64,000 nucleotides of DNA. Origin: CANJDH01 sp031430015. GTDB taxonomy: Bacteria > Pseudomonadota > Gammaproteobacteria > Burkholderiales > JAEUOS01. This document shows positions 8,744 to 17,447 of this stretch, piece by piece; the stretch's first letter is position 1; the number at the start of each line of letters is the position of its first letter. The position numbers were made by a program, and so were the translations under genes. The stretch spans positions 6,824-70,823 of the forward strand of contig JANPAR010000005.1 of the NCBI GenBank assembly GCA_031430015.1, written 5' to 3'. The notes below the pieces were generated by a model. That model made no database searches. It saw only the letters and a list, made by a program, of their open reading frames with translations, and was not told where the DNA came from.

Positions 8744-9676
8744 ATGAGTGCAGTACTTGGCGCCGGCGCGCGGTTTGATTCCGCGCCGGCCGTGTTAAAA
8801 GCCGTGGCCAAACCCGGCGCGACTGGCTCGGTCACTGCCGCTGTCGCTGCCGCCACGGCGGCTCCCGCAAAACCGGTAGCCAGTCCCAAGATCATTCAGG
8901 CACAACGCCGGGCAATGGTCTTGAAGCTGATCGCGCCAATCGCGGGGTTCGCCCTGTTTGTGTTGCTGTGGCAGATCGTCGCGCAGACCGGTGGGCAGAT
9001 TCCCACGCCGGCGAAGGTGTGGGACGCGGCAGTCAAAGTGTTCAGCGACCCGTTCTACCGCAAGGGCCCGAACGATCAGGGTATCGGCTGGAACATACTC
9101 GCAAGCCTGCAACGCGTGGGCGTGGGCTTTGGACTCGCAGCACTGGTTGGCATTCCGCTCGGCTTCATGATCGGCCGCTTCCAGTTTCTCGATGACATGT
9201 CCAGCCCCATCATCAGCCTGCTGCGGCCGGTGTCGCCACTGGCGTGGCTGCCAATTGGCCTGCTGGTGTTCAAGGCCGCCAACCCGGCTGCCATCTGGAC
9301 CATCTTCATCTGCTCGCTGTGGCCGATGATTATCAACACCGCGGTGGGTGTGCGCCAGATTCCGCAGGACTACATGAACGTGGCCAAGGTGCTCAACCTC
9401 TCCGAGTGGAAAGTGTTCACCAAGATTTTGTTCCCCGCTGTTCTGCCCTTTGTATTGACCGGCGTGCGCCTGTCGATCGGCGTGGCCTGGCTGGTGATCG
9501 TCGCAGCAGAAATGCTCACCGGCGGCGTCGGCATCGGCTTCTGGGTGTGGGACGAATGGAACAACCTCAACGTGCAGCACATCATCATCGCCATCTTCAC
9601 CGTCGGCATTGTTGGCTTGCTGCTCGAGCTTGGCATGGTGGCTCTGGCACGGCGTTTTGAGTACGCCAAAAACTGA
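8744..9676 (+). CDS. nrtB: Nitrate ABC transporter permease
   Basis: This 310-residue permease has an alanine-rich N-terminal tail of about 60 residues, then six or so membrane segments of the BPD_transp_1 type. The cytoplasmic coupling loop is visible around AKVLNLSEWKVFTKILFPAVLP near residues 208-229, with the EAA-like contact to the ATPase. AAGGAG ends 7 bases before the chosen ATG, which favours this start over an in-frame GTG 18 bases upstream. It pairs with NrtA and the ATPase encoded on either side to import nitrate or a related anion. Confidence 0.92.
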   Translation: MSAVLGAGARFDSAPAVLKAVAKPGATGSVTAAVAAATAAPAKPVASPKIIQAQRRAMVLKLIAPIAGFALFVLLWQIVAQTGGQIPTPAKVWDAAVKVFSDPFYRKGPNDQGIGWNILASLQRVGVGFGLAALVGIPLGFMIGRFQFLDDMSSPIISLLRPVSPLAWLPIGLLVFKAANPAAIWTIFICSLWPMIINTAVGVRQIPQDYMNVAKVLNLSEWKVFTKILFPAVLPFVLTGVRLSIGVAWLVIVAAEMLTGGVGIGFWVWDEWNNLNVQHIIIAIFTVGIVGLLLELGMVALARRFEYAKN

Positions 9677-9740
9677 GGCGGCAGAGCTGCTGCCCCACTT
9701 CGATCAGGCCCGGTTTCTACTTTCCTGAAAGCGTCCCATC

Positions 9741-10577
9741 ATGGTTCCAATCGCAAACAATCCCAAAGCCCCGCCGGTAAAAGACGCGGCGCGTTACGTC
9801 TCGATCCACGACGCAGGCATGGTGTTCGACACCAAGAACGGCGCCTTCATTGCGATTCGCGACATCAACCTCGACATCGCCAAGGGTGAGTTCGTCTCAC
9901 TCATCGGCCACTCGGGCTGTGGCAAATCGACCCTGCTCAATCTGGTTGCGGGCCTGTCCACGCCAACCTCGGGCGCGCTGCTGTGCGCCGACCGCGAGAT
10001 CAAAGGCCCCGGCCCGGATCGCGGGGTGGTGTTTCAAAACCACTCGCTCCTGCCGTGGATGACGTGCTTTGACAATGTGCATCTGGCCGTCGAGCGCGTG
10101 TTTGGCGCGACCGAATCCAAAGCACAACTCAAGCAACGTACGCAGGACGCGCTCAAACTGGTCGGGCTGTCGCACGCCGAGCACAAGCGCCCCGGCGAAG
10201 TGTCAGGCGGCATGAAGCAGCGCGTTGGCATCGCCCGCGCGCTGGCGATGCAGCCCAACATCCTGCTGCTGGACGAGCCCTTCGGTGCGCTCGACGCGCT
10301 CACGCGCGCCAATCTGCAGGACGAGCTGATGCGCATCGTGGCAGCAACCCACAGCACGGTGATGATGGTGACGCACGATGTCGATGAAGCGGTGCTGCTG
10401 TCGGACCGCATCGTCATGATGACCAACGGCCCGGCCGCCACTATCGGCGAAATTCTCAGCGTGCCACTGGCACGTCCGCGTGACCGCCTGGCGCTCGCGC
10501 ACGACGCGCAGTACATCGATTGCAGATCAAAGGTGCTGGAGTTTCTGTATCAGAAGCAGCGCAAGCAGGCGGCTTGA
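9741..10577 (+). CDS. nrtD: Nitrate ABC transporter ATP-binding protein
   Basis: This 278-residue ABC ATPase has Walker A GHSGCGKST, the Q-loop in FQNHSLLPWM, signature SGGMKQRVGIARAL, Walker B ILLLDEPFGALD and the switch His in VTHDVDEA. It powers the NrtAB importer. It has no C-terminal NrtA-like domain, so it is NrtD-like and not NrtC-like. The nitrate and nitrite reductase genes that often follow in related genomes are not found in this window; the next gene is on the other strand. Confidence 0.92.
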   Translation: MVPIANNPKAPPVKDAARYVSIHDAGMVFDTKNGAFIAIRDINLDIAKGEFVSLIGHSGCGKSTLLNLVAGLSTPTSGALLCADREIKGPGPDRGVVFQNHSLLPWMTCFDNVHLAVERVFGATESKAQLKQRTQDALKLVGLSHAEHKRPGEVSGGMKQRVGIARALAMQPNILLLDEPFGALDALTRANLQDELMRIVAATHSTVMMVTHDVDEAVLLSDRIVMMTNGPAATIGEILSVPLARPRDRLALAHDAQYIDCRSKVLEFLYQKQRKQAA

Positions 10578-10621
10578 TCAGACTTCGTGGCGCAAAGTTG
10601 ACTAGGCGGGAACGCTGAAAT

Positions 10622-10681
10622 GCGCTCCCACCAACACTTCTAACCGATCACCTGCCGCAGAGGCGCTCCCACCAAGGATTT
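10622..10681. repeat. Two copies of a dispersed GCTCCCACCAA repeat
   Basis: Two direct copies, gcgctcccaccaacactt and aggcgctcccaccaaggatt, lie between the convergent nrtD gene and the TAXI protein gene. The second touches the stop codon of the latter. Near-identical sequences recur at 21586, 21626, 24375, 45229 and 52922, so this is a dispersed REP-like family. Confidence 0.75.
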
Positions 10682-12087
10682 CAGCCCGCCGCTGCAGCGA
10701 GACTCTGCCGCACATAGGCAATGTGGCCGCGCAAGGTATAGACACGGTCAGAGAACGCCAGCGGCACATGCAGGGCAGCCGCCTCGGCTTCGATCTCATC
10801 GAGCCTGGCGAGATGTTTCGCACGTTCATCCGCTGGCATGTCGTCACGCGCGAGATCACCTTCGAGAAATTTCAATTCGCCGTACCACTTGAAGATTTTG
10901 TTCTTCTGCCGCCAGAAGAAAATCTCCGGCAGGACCTTGACCAGCGGATACACCACTGCGACCAGGGGCACCAGCAGCACCAGCATGCGCTCGATAAAGT
11001 TGGCCAGCCAGAACGGCAGATAGCGTTGCAGGAACGGACGGCCTGTCTGGAAGTAACGCTTGGCTTCACTCGCGAGCGGAAAGTCGGTCGCTTTGGCCGA
11101 AGGGAAATCACCGGGGCGATGCAGCAGGCCAGGCCCGTTGTGTACTTCAACGGCGGCTTCGAGCAGCAGGAAAGCAAGTGCCGGATGCACGTCTTCGCGA
11201 ACCACCAGGTTGGCGGTGCTCGCGAGCAGCGTAATGTCACGCGCCGGTAGATCACTCTTGAAGTCAACCACGCCGCGCGGCAGAATCACCGGCGACAAAT
11301 AGGGGAAGCGTCGCGAGTAGCCTTCGGCCTGCGCCACGCTCATCAGGCGCAGCACGGGGTTGCGCAACAGCGCCTGCACTACAGGTGCAGTGGGTGCAGC
11401 GATCAGAAGCACGGCGTCGAGCTTGCCCGCTTCGAGCAACTCGCGACCGGCACGACCTCCTTCAGGCGATAGCGTCGCATTGGCGTCGTCCACGCCCGCG
11501 GCAGCCAGCAACTCCAGCGCGACCTTGCGCGTGCCGCTGCCGACCGGGCCAATCGCGACGCGCAGGCCCTTGAACTGCGCAAAGCCCGTGATCTCCTGCT
11601 TGCCCTGATAAAACACCCAGACCGGTTCGTGAAACAGATTGGCAAGCGAGAACAGAGGCAGCTCGTCGGTTGGTTGCTGCAGGGGATTGAGGCTCAACAA
11701 GCCGAGACCGCCCTGCACAAACGCGGCGTCCACCAGCGCGCTGTTGTCCTTGAGACGTGCGAGGTTGTCGACCGAACCATTGGACGGTTTGAGTTCAAGT
11801 TTGACGCCTTCACGTTCAAACACCCGTTGATAGCGCTGCGCAAACGCGTGATACGCGCCATCGGCGGCACCGGTGCTGAGCGTCAGCGTATCGGGCGGCG
11901 CAGGTTTGATGAAGCGTGTCGCCACGAACACAGTGAGCGCGATCAGCGCCACACCGAGTGCGATCACCAGCCACAGATCACGCGCGACGCCGTTGCGGGC
12001 ACGCGCCACCAGATTGCGTGCACGGCCCGACATGCCGGCAGGGCGGCGCGGGGTGACCGCAGGAGAAGAATCAGAGAGATTTTTCAT
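10681..12087 (-). CDS. TAXI-family solute-binding protein with C-terminal membrane and cytoplasmic extension
   Basis: This 468-residue protein starts with a basic cytoplasmic tail and one membrane segment (about residues 35-55). A TAXI-type substrate-binding domain follows, beginning TLTLSTGAADGAYHAFAQRY. TAXI domains serve TRAP transporters and are usually about 320 residues. Here a second membrane segment (MLVLLVPLVAVVYPLVKVLP, about 358-377) and a charged cytoplasmic tail of about 85 residues follow. No TRAP membrane gene is nearby. It could be a tethered receptor shared with a remote transporter, or a sensor. The ligand is unknown. It is convergent with nrtD and divergent from earP. Confidence 0.8.
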   Translation of the reverse strand: MKNLSDSSPAVTPRRPAGMSGRARNLVARARNGVARDLWLVIALGVALIALTVFVATRFIKPAPPDTLTLSTGAADGAYHAFAQRYQRVFEREGVKLELKPSNGSVDNLARLKDNSALVDAAFVQGGLGLLSLNPLQQPTDELPLFSLANLFHEPVWVFYQGKQEITGFAQFKGLRVAIGPVGSGTRKVALELLAAAGVDDANATLSPEGGRAGRELLEAGKLDAVLLIAAPTAPVVQALLRNPVLRLMSVAQAEGYSRRFPYLSPVILPRGVVDFKSDLPARDITLLASTANLVVREDVHPALAFLLLEAAVEVHNGPGLLHRPGDFPSAKATDFPLASEAKRYFQTGRPFLQRYLPFWLANFIERMLVLLVPLVAVVYPLVKVLPEIFFWRQKNKIFKWYGELKFLEGDLARDDMPADERAKHLARLDEIEAEAAALHVPLAFSDRVYTLRGHIAYVRQSLAAAAG

Positions 12088-12168
12088 GCGCCGATTAAAT
12101 CACGATAAGCTAGCGCAAATTGAGACCAAACTCGATTGCCAAATTCTTCAGAGACCAAAGTCAGGCAT

Positions 12169-13323
12169 ATGCGCTGGGACATTTTTTGCAAGGTGATCGA
12201 CAACTACGGCGATATCGGCGTGTCGTGGCGTCTCGCGCGGCAACTCGCGGCTGAACACGCGGCCCAGGTGCGTCTGTGGGTGGACGAACTGGAGAGCCTG
12301 GAGCGCCTGTGCGCCACCGCCGACGCCACACTAAATGCCCAAACCATCGACGGTGTCGAGGTGCGCCGCTGGAACGATGACGCCGCGCAAGCGCGGCCTG
12401 CCGATGTGGTGATCGAAGCCTTCGGCTGCACGCTGCCCGACGCCTATCTCGCCTCGATGGCCGCTGCCGAACGCGCGCCGGTGTGGATCAATCTCGAATA
12501 TTTGTCGGCAGAAAATTGGGTGGCCGGCTGTCATGGTCTGCCCTCGCGCCATCCGCAATTGCCGTTGACCAAATATTTCTTTTTTCCCGGCTTCACCAGC
12601 GAGACCGGCGGGCTGATTCGCGAACGTGCGCTCTACGATATGCGCGATGCGTTTCAGGCAAGCAATGTGGCCAAACGTAATTTCTGGTCGCGTCTGAAGG
12701 TGCCCAAGCGCGCGCGTAACGAGTGGCGCGTGTCGCTGTTTTGCTATGCCAACGCGCCAGTGCCGGATTTGCTCAAGGGCCTCTCGGCGCATCCGCATCC
12801 GGTGCGCCTGGTGGTGGCGCAAGGGCCGGCAGCGATACAGGTGGCGGACTGGTTTGGCACCTCGTCCGCGCCCGGTACCCAGGCCGAGTTGGGCAACCTT
12901 GGCGTGTCGATCATCCCCTTTGTCGAGCAGTCTGATTACGACAACGTACTGTGGGGTTGTGATCTCAATTTTGTGCGTGGTGAAGATTCGTTTGTGCGCG
13001 CACAATGGGCCGGGCGACCGCTGGTGTGGCACATCTATCCGCAGGCCGAGAGCGCGCATGAAGTCAAACTAGCCGAGTTCGCGCGGCGCTACACCCACGG
13101 CCTGCACGAGCCACGTCGCGAGGCGGTCGAGCGCTTTCATCGCGCGTGGAATGGCCTTGATGCGGGGGCCGCATCGTTCGAAGAAATCTGGCGCTCGTTC
13201 GCGGCCAATCAGTCGGCGCTGCGCCTCCACGCAGAAGATTGGGCCTGGCGGCTTGCCGAACAGCCTGATCTCGCGGCCCAACTGGTTGAATTTGTTCAAA
13301 AAACCCGGCGCGGCGGGGTATAA
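12169..13323 (+). CDS. earP: EF-P arginine rhamnosyltransferase EarP
   Basis: This 384-residue protein of the EarP (DUF2331) family transfers rhamnose from dTDP-beta-L-rhamnose to Arg32 of elongation factor P. The N-terminus has the conserved DNYGDIGVSWRLARQL with the two catalytic Asp positions (11 and 15), and the C-terminal half has GEDSFVRAQWAGRPLVWHIY, part of the nucleotide-sugar site. The ATG at 12169 gives the conserved MRWDIFCKVIDNYG start; an in-frame TTG 33 bases earlier would add residues not seen in the family. The substrate gene efp follows about 135 bases downstream, the usual arrangement. Confidence 0.95.
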   Translation: MRWDIFCKVIDNYGDIGVSWRLARQLAAEHAAQVRLWVDELESLERLCATADATLNAQTIDGVEVRRWNDDAAQARPADVVIEAFGCTLPDAYLASMAAAERAPVWINLEYLSAENWVAGCHGLPSRHPQLPLTKYFFFPGFTSETGGLIRERALYDMRDAFQASNVAKRNFWSRLKVPKRARNEWRVSLFCYANAPVPDLLKGLSAHPHPVRLVVAQGPAAIQVADWFGTSSAPGTQAELGNLGVSIIPFVEQSDYDNVLWGCDLNFVRGEDSFVRAQWAGRPLVWHIYPQAESAHEVKLAEFARRYTHGLHEPRREAVERFHRAWNGLDAGAASFEEIWRSFAANQSALRLHAEDWAWRLAEQPDLAAQLVEFVQKTRRGGV

Positions 13324-13324
13324 T
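13295..13324 (+). promoter_or_regulatory. Possible promoter of efp overlapping the earP stop codon
   Basis: A perfect TATAAT -10 element spans the last codon and stop of earP, and ttcaaa stands 18 bases upstream as a weak -35. This would give efp its own transcript with a leader of over 100 bases. It is a sequence match only. Confidence 0.4.
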
Positions 13325-13458
13325 TTTGGGTTTGCCGGGGCGCATGCGCATTGATTGCATGCCTGCGGGGTGCCGCGCTCAACTGACGCAACCCCTCGAC
13401 TCTGCCGGCATCCATAGAAACAAAACCGAATCGAAACCGCAGAAACACTGGAACAGTC

Positions 13459-14013
13459 ATGAAAATCGCACAAGAAGTCCGCGCCGGCAATGTCGTCATG
13501 GTCGGCACCGATGCCATGGTCGTGGTCAAGGCCGAATACAGCAAGTCGGGCCGTAATTCATCGGTGGTCAAGATGAAGCTCAAAAACCTGCTCACCGGCT
13601 CGGGCATGGAATCGGTCTACAAGGCCGACGACAAATTCGAGATGGTCATGCTGGAGAAAAAGGAAGCGACCTATTCCTACTTCTCCGACCCGATGTACGT
13701 GTTCATGGACACCGACTACAACCAGCACGAAGTCGAGAAAGAAAACCTCGGCGACGCGATCAACTACCTCGAAGACGGCATGAAGTGCGAATTGACGCTC
13801 TATAACGAGCGCGCCATTTCGCTTGAGCTACCGACCTCGGTCGAGCGTGAGGTCATTTACACCGAGCCGGCGATTCGCGGTGATACGTCCGGCAAGGTCT
13901 TGAAGCCTGCCAAGCTTGCCACCGGGTTTGAGCTTGGTGTGCCGCTGTTTGTGGCAACCGGCGACAAGATCGAGATCGATACGCGCACCGGGGAATACAA
14001 GCGTCGCGTGTGA
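13459..14013 (+). CDS. efp: Elongation factor P
   Basis: This 184-residue protein is full length for EF-P, which enters the ribosomal E/P site and rescues stalling at consecutive prolines. The loop that points to the peptidyl-transferase centre reads EYSKSGRNSS, with Arg at residue 32. That is the position rhamnosylated by EarP, replacing the lysine used in beta-lysylated EF-P. The three beta-barrel domains are all present, ending GDKIEIDTRTGEYKRRV. earP lies directly upstream and a terminator directly downstream. Confidence 0.97.
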   Translation: MKIAQEVRAGNVVMVGTDAMVVVKAEYSKSGRNSSVVKMKLKNLLTGSGMESVYKADDKFEMVMLEKKEATYSYFSDPMYVFMDTDYNQHEVEKENLGDAINYLEDGMKCELTLYNERAISLELPTSVEREVIYTEPAIRGDTSGKVLKPAKLATGFELGVPLFVATGDKIEIDTRTGEYKRRV

Positions 14014-14055
14014 TGCGGGCGGTGCGTAGCGCTACCGCTGCGCCTTACGATGGGA

Positions 14056-14107
14056 CGATCACCGCTTTCGGTGATCGATAAAAAGCCACCTCGCGGTGGC
14101 TTTTTTT
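14056..14107 (+). terminator. Intrinsic terminator after efp, with an extra hairpin
   Basis: A first hairpin pairs cgatcacc with ggtgatcg (14056-14077). A second pairs aagccacc with ggtggctt around a tcgc loop and runs into seven T residues, a clear Rho-independent terminator. It also separates efp from the convergent dioxygenase-like gene and may work in both directions. Confidence 0.85.
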
Positions 14108-14149
14108 ATTGCTCAATTCGCATCATCACTTCTTGCATGCGGACATCCT

Positions 14150-15064
14150 TCACACGGTCGCGGGTGGCACCTCGATCTCACCCACAGATGCCTTGCGCGG
14201 ATCGACCGGCGCGCCCCAGTAATCGAACGAGGCGCGGATCGGTTCCAACACGCGATGCTTGCGCGCACCGGTTTCGGGAAACTCCTCCATGCCAAAGCTG
14301 TATTCGAGCGTCAGGCCATCGGGGTCGAGGAAGTAGAGAAACATGCTGCCCGAGGGCGGATGCCGCCCCGGCCCGTTGACGATCGGCACTTGACCGTTGT
14401 TGAAGCGCCAGATCGCGCGGCCGATGTCATCGACTTCGGTGACCATAAAGTTGACGTGATGCAGGCCGCGTGCCTTGCCGTTGCCGATGCCCAATGAATG
14501 ATGAAACGGATTGGGGAAGCAGCGCGTGAACGTGACCGCATCTTCGATCACATCCGAAATCTGAAAGTTGAGCACCTCGTTGAAAAAGGTGACAGCTTCG
14601 GCATAGGCAGGCGTGCGCAACACCACGTGACCGAGACGCTGGATCTTGGCCACCGTGGGCACATAGGGCTGACCACCGAACTCGCGCATATGGTCGTAAA
14701 ACTCGAAGGTCGCGCCGGTGTGCGCTTCGTGCAAGCGAATGCTGCGGCGCTGATGAAAGCGCGCCGACTCTTCGGCCGGCACTTCCCACACGTTCTGCTT
14801 GTGGGTCTTGAGATGCTGGAACAGCCGTTCCAGCTCTGTTGCCGATTCCATCTCGAAGCCGATGCGTTTAAGACCCGGCTTCGCGCCCTCGAACAGCATG
14901 ACATTGTGATGATCCCAGTCGCAGCGGAAAAATACCAGCTCGCCGGCACCGCTGCGCTCGTTCTCCACCGGCTGCAGGCCAAGTGTGTCGCGATAGAACG
15001 CGGTGGAACGTTTCAGGTCGGTCACGTTCAGCGCGACGTAGCCGAGCTTTTTGTAGCGGATCAT
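14150..15064 (-). CDS. VOC-superfamily protein, type I extradiol dioxygenase-like
   Basis: This 304-residue protein has two VOC modules, as in type I extradiol ring-cleavage dioxygenases. The first starts KKLGYVALNVTDLKRSTAFY, the second KIQRLGHVVLRTPAY. The C-terminal module shows a possible 2-His-1-Glu iron site: His in LGHVVL, His in GLHHVNFMV and Glu in LTLEYSF. The expected role is cleavage of a catechol-like ring next to its hydroxyls. AGGAAG precedes the ATG. It ends a minus-strand run with a Bug receptor, an SDR and a Rieske oxygenase pair, which fits an aromatic or ring-compound pathway. The substrate is unknown. Confidence 0.8.
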   Translation of the reverse strand: MIRYKKLGYVALNVTDLKRSTAFYRDTLGLQPVENERSGAGELVFFRCDWDHHNVMLFEGAKPGLKRIGFEMESATELERLFQHLKTHKQNVWEVPAEESARFHQRRSIRLHEAHTGATFEFYDHMREFGGQPYVPTVAKIQRLGHVVLRTPAYAEAVTFFNEVLNFQISDVIEDAVTFTRCFPNPFHHSLGIGNGKARGLHHVNFMVTEVDDIGRAIWRFNNGQVPIVNGPGRHPPSGSMFLYFLDPDGLTLEYSFGMEEFPETGARKHRVLEPIRASFDYWGAPVDPRKASVGEIEVPPATV

Positions 15065-15119
15065 GGAGGGCTTCCTTTGTGCCGTTGGCCGCGCGCCGCT
15101 GGCTTCTTCAGATCATGCA

Positions 15120-16094
15120 TCACTCAAACTTCGCGCCTGACTCTTTGACCACCCGCGTCCATTGCGCCAACTCGGCGGCGATGATGCGGGCGAATTGGTC
15201 AGGCGTATTCGACACCGCATCGGTAGACAAATCGCCAAACGCCTTTTTCACATTCGGCCGCAGTACCGACTTGACCACGGCGTCGTTCAACCTGGCGATA
15301 ACTTCAGGCGCCGTGCCTGCCGGCGCGAGCAGACCGAACCAAACGGTGCCGTTGAAGCCAGATACCACGTCGGCCACCACCGGCACGCCAGGCGCAAGCT
15401 CAGTCGGCTTGTCGGTCGCAATCGCCAGCACCTTGAGCTTGCCCGCACGCGCGTGCGGCAGTCCATCGAGGCCGGTCATGAACATCACCTGGACTTCGCC
15501 GCCAATGAATCCCAGCATCGCCGGTGCGCCGCCTTTGTAGGGCACGTGCAGCATCTTCAAGCCGGTGACAAAGTTGAAGTACTCGCCAATCAAATGGGAT
15601 GCTGACGCAATGCCGACCGAGCCAAAGTTGTATTTGCCCGGGTTGGCCTTGACCAGATCGAGCAACTCTTTGACGTTGTTCACCGGCATCGACGGATGCA
15701 CCGCAAGAAACAGCGGCACATTGCCCACGAGTGACACCGGCGCGAAATCCTTGATCGGATCGTACGGTGCCTTCTTGATCGCCGGCCCCATCGAGTTCGG
15801 CCCGGAGTTGCCGAAGGTCAACGTGTAGCCGTCGGGCGCGGCCTTGGCTACGGCATCGGTACCGATGATGCCGCCGGCACCGGCCTTGTTGTCGATGATG
15901 ACCGGCTGACCGAGAATTTCGGACAGCGGCTGCTGGATGATGCGCGCCATCTGATCCGTCGCGCCGCCGGCCGGGTACGGCACGACGATACGGATCGGGC
16001 GATTGGGATAGCCCTGTGCGAGCACGGCGCTGCACAACATGGCAGCTAGAGCGCCCAGTGCCGCGCGCCAACCACCAATGCCAAGTCGATTCAT
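15120..16094 (-). CDS. Bug/TctC-family periplasmic receptor A
   Basis: This 324-residue protein has a signal peptide ending near AVLAQG, then the family hallmark YPNRPIRIVVPYPAGGATD, in which the backbone after PAGG binds a ligand carboxylate. The VPYKGGAPAML and FVARL-type C-terminal parts are present. GGGAG stands 6 bases before the ATG at 16094; an upstream ATG overlaps the SDR stop codon but lacks a good ribosome site. It follows the SDR gene without a gap, so both belong to one transcript. No TctA or TctB gene is near. A carboxylated substrate or intermediate of the local pathway is a plausible ligand. Confidence 0.9.
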   Translation of the reverse strand: MNRLGIGGWRAALGALAAMLCSAVLAQGYPNRPIRIVVPYPAGGATDQMARIIQQPLSEILGQPVIIDNKAGAGGIIGTDAVAKAAPDGYTLTFGNSGPNSMGPAIKKAPYDPIKDFAPVSLVGNVPLFLAVHPSMPVNNVKELLDLVKANPGKYNFGSVGIASASHLIGEYFNFVTGLKMLHVPYKGGAPAMLGFIGGEVQVMFMTGLDGLPHARAGKLKVLAIATDKPTELAPGVPVVADVVSGFNGTVWFGLLAPAGTAPEVIARLNDAVVKSVLRPNVKKAFGDLSTDAVSNTPDQFARIIAAELAQWTRVVKESGAKFE

Positions 16095-16114
16095 CTGCTC
16101 TCTCCCATTTCCGC

Positions 16115-16888
16115 TCATGGCATCGCGCTGCCGCCGTTGATACTGATCTCTTGCCCGGTGATGAAGCCGGTCTCACGCTTGGCCAGAAAGCACACGGCAT
16201 CGACGACCTCGTCAATCGCCACGCCACGGCCCTTCGGAATCACCCGCTCGAACTTATCCGCCAGCACGGGGTCACTTTTCTTCAGTGCTTCAAAACGCGA
16301 GGTGTGGATCAGGCACGGCGACACGGTATTGATGGTGATGTCGTGCGCCGCAAAGTCACGCGCCAGCGCCACGCTCATGCCGACCACGCCACCCTTGGCC
16401 GCGTTGTAACCGGCGTGGTTGGGAATGCCGGTGCGCAAGGAGTCGGCGCCGATATTCACAATACGCCCGAAGTTTTGCGCAATCATGTGCGGCAGCACCT
16501 TGTGGCAGCACCAGATCGCCGTCCACAAATTGCGGTCGATGGTTTCCTTGAACGATGCGGCATCGTGTTCGAGGAAGGGCTTGATGATGCCGCCACCTGC
16601 GTTGTTGATGAGGATGTCGATGCGGCCCCATGCGGCCATCGTCTCGGCCACCATACGTTTGACGTTGTCTTCCACCGCGAGCGAACCAGTGAAGCTAAGA
16701 GTGGCCACACCAGTCTCCGCGCTGATCTCGCTGGCCGACTCCGCCACTTTAGGATCGACATCCGACACCATCACACGCGCGCCACCAGCGGCGAGGCGTT
16801 GTGCGATTGCGCGACCGAGGCCGCCTGTGCCCTTGCCTGCGCCGGTGACGATGGCGACCTGCCCTGCGTAAAGAGTTGACTCGCTCAC
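16115..16888 (-). CDS. SDR-family oxidoreductase
   Basis: This 257-residue classical short-chain dehydrogenase has a slightly extended nucleotide motif TGAGKGTGGLG, then NNAG near residue 90, and the active-site YNAAK. Asp in VSDVD at the end of strand 2 favours NAD over NADP. Members oxidise hydroxyl or dihydrodiol groups, or reduce ketones. It sits between the Rieske beta subunit gene and a Bug receptor, so dehydrogenation of a cis-dihydrodiol or alcohol produced by the oxygenase is a reasonable guess. Confidence 0.85.
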   Translation of the reverse strand: MSESTLYAGQVAIVTGAGKGTGGLGRAIAQRLAAGGARVMVSDVDPKVAESASEISAETGVATLSFTGSLAVEDNVKRMVAETMAAWGRIDILINNAGGGIIKPFLEHDAASFKETIDRNLWTAIWCCHKVLPHMIAQNFGRIVNIGADSLRTGIPNHAGYNAAKGGVVGMSVALARDFAAHDITINTVSPCLIHTSRFEALKKSDPVLADKFERVIPKGRGVAIDEVVDAVCFLAKRETGFITGQEISINGGSAMP

Positions 16889-16898
16889 TGGTGCCGCC

Positions 16899-17447
16899 TT
16901 ACAGAATGATGCTCACTTTGCCTTGCGGCCGCAACGTGTCGACATCGAGCACGGCGCGCTTGCTGCGGATTTTGAATCCGCCGGCCGCAGCGACCAGACG
17001 GTAAAGGCTGTGGCCGGGGTAAATATCGTTGACACCATTCTTGGAGCGGTAGACCACGAAGTTGCACTTGACGTCAACGATCGCGCCATCTTGGGTGATG
17101 CGCACATTGGTGACTAGGTGGCGCGTGCGCGAATGTGGAAATTCGGCATGCGCTGCTTTTTTTCCCAGACGCTTGGCGCGTTCACCGAGGCGATGCCGGT
17201 CGTCATAGACCAGGAACAAATGTTTGCCCGGATCACCATCAGGCAGGTCGGTCGGCGGAATCAGATACTCGCCGTCATCGGTAAACAAATTGGCCCAGGC
17301 ATCGAGTTGCCAGGTATCGAGTAGCTCTGCTTCGTGAAACAAGAAGTCCTCGACCTCACTGCGCGTGACGGCAGATGGCCCAGGAGCAGCACTGGGAGCC
17401 GCTGATCGGCCTGTGGTCGTTGCGATGGCGGCCCGACTCATTGTCAT
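16899..17447 (-). CDS. Aromatic-ring-hydroxylating dioxygenase beta subunit
   Basis: This 182-residue protein matches the small beta subunits of Rieske non-haem iron dioxygenases, which are structural and have an SnoaL/NTF2-like fold. Recognisable parts are EVEDFLFHEAELLDTWQLDAW, HSRTRHLVTNV and a final half rich in Arg. Its ATG overlaps the alpha-subunit stop in an ATGA, so translation is coupled. About 30 alanine- and serine-rich residues precede the domain. Confidence 0.87.
   Translation of the reverse strand: MTMSRAAIATTTGRSAAPSAAPGPSAVTRSEVEDFLFHEAELLDTWQLDAWANLFTDDGEYLIPPTDLPDGDPGKHLFLVYDDRHRLGERAKRLGKKAAHAEFPHSRTRHLVTNVRITQDGAIVDVKCNFVVYRSKNGVNDIYPGHSLYRLVAAAGGFKIRSKRAVLDVDTLRPQGKVSIIL

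Noticed and set aside
10840..12100. Long open frames on the plus strand opposite the TAXI protein gene
   Set aside because: They have no ribosome sites and no family features, and the minus-strand gene has clear domain structure. High G+C opens false frames.
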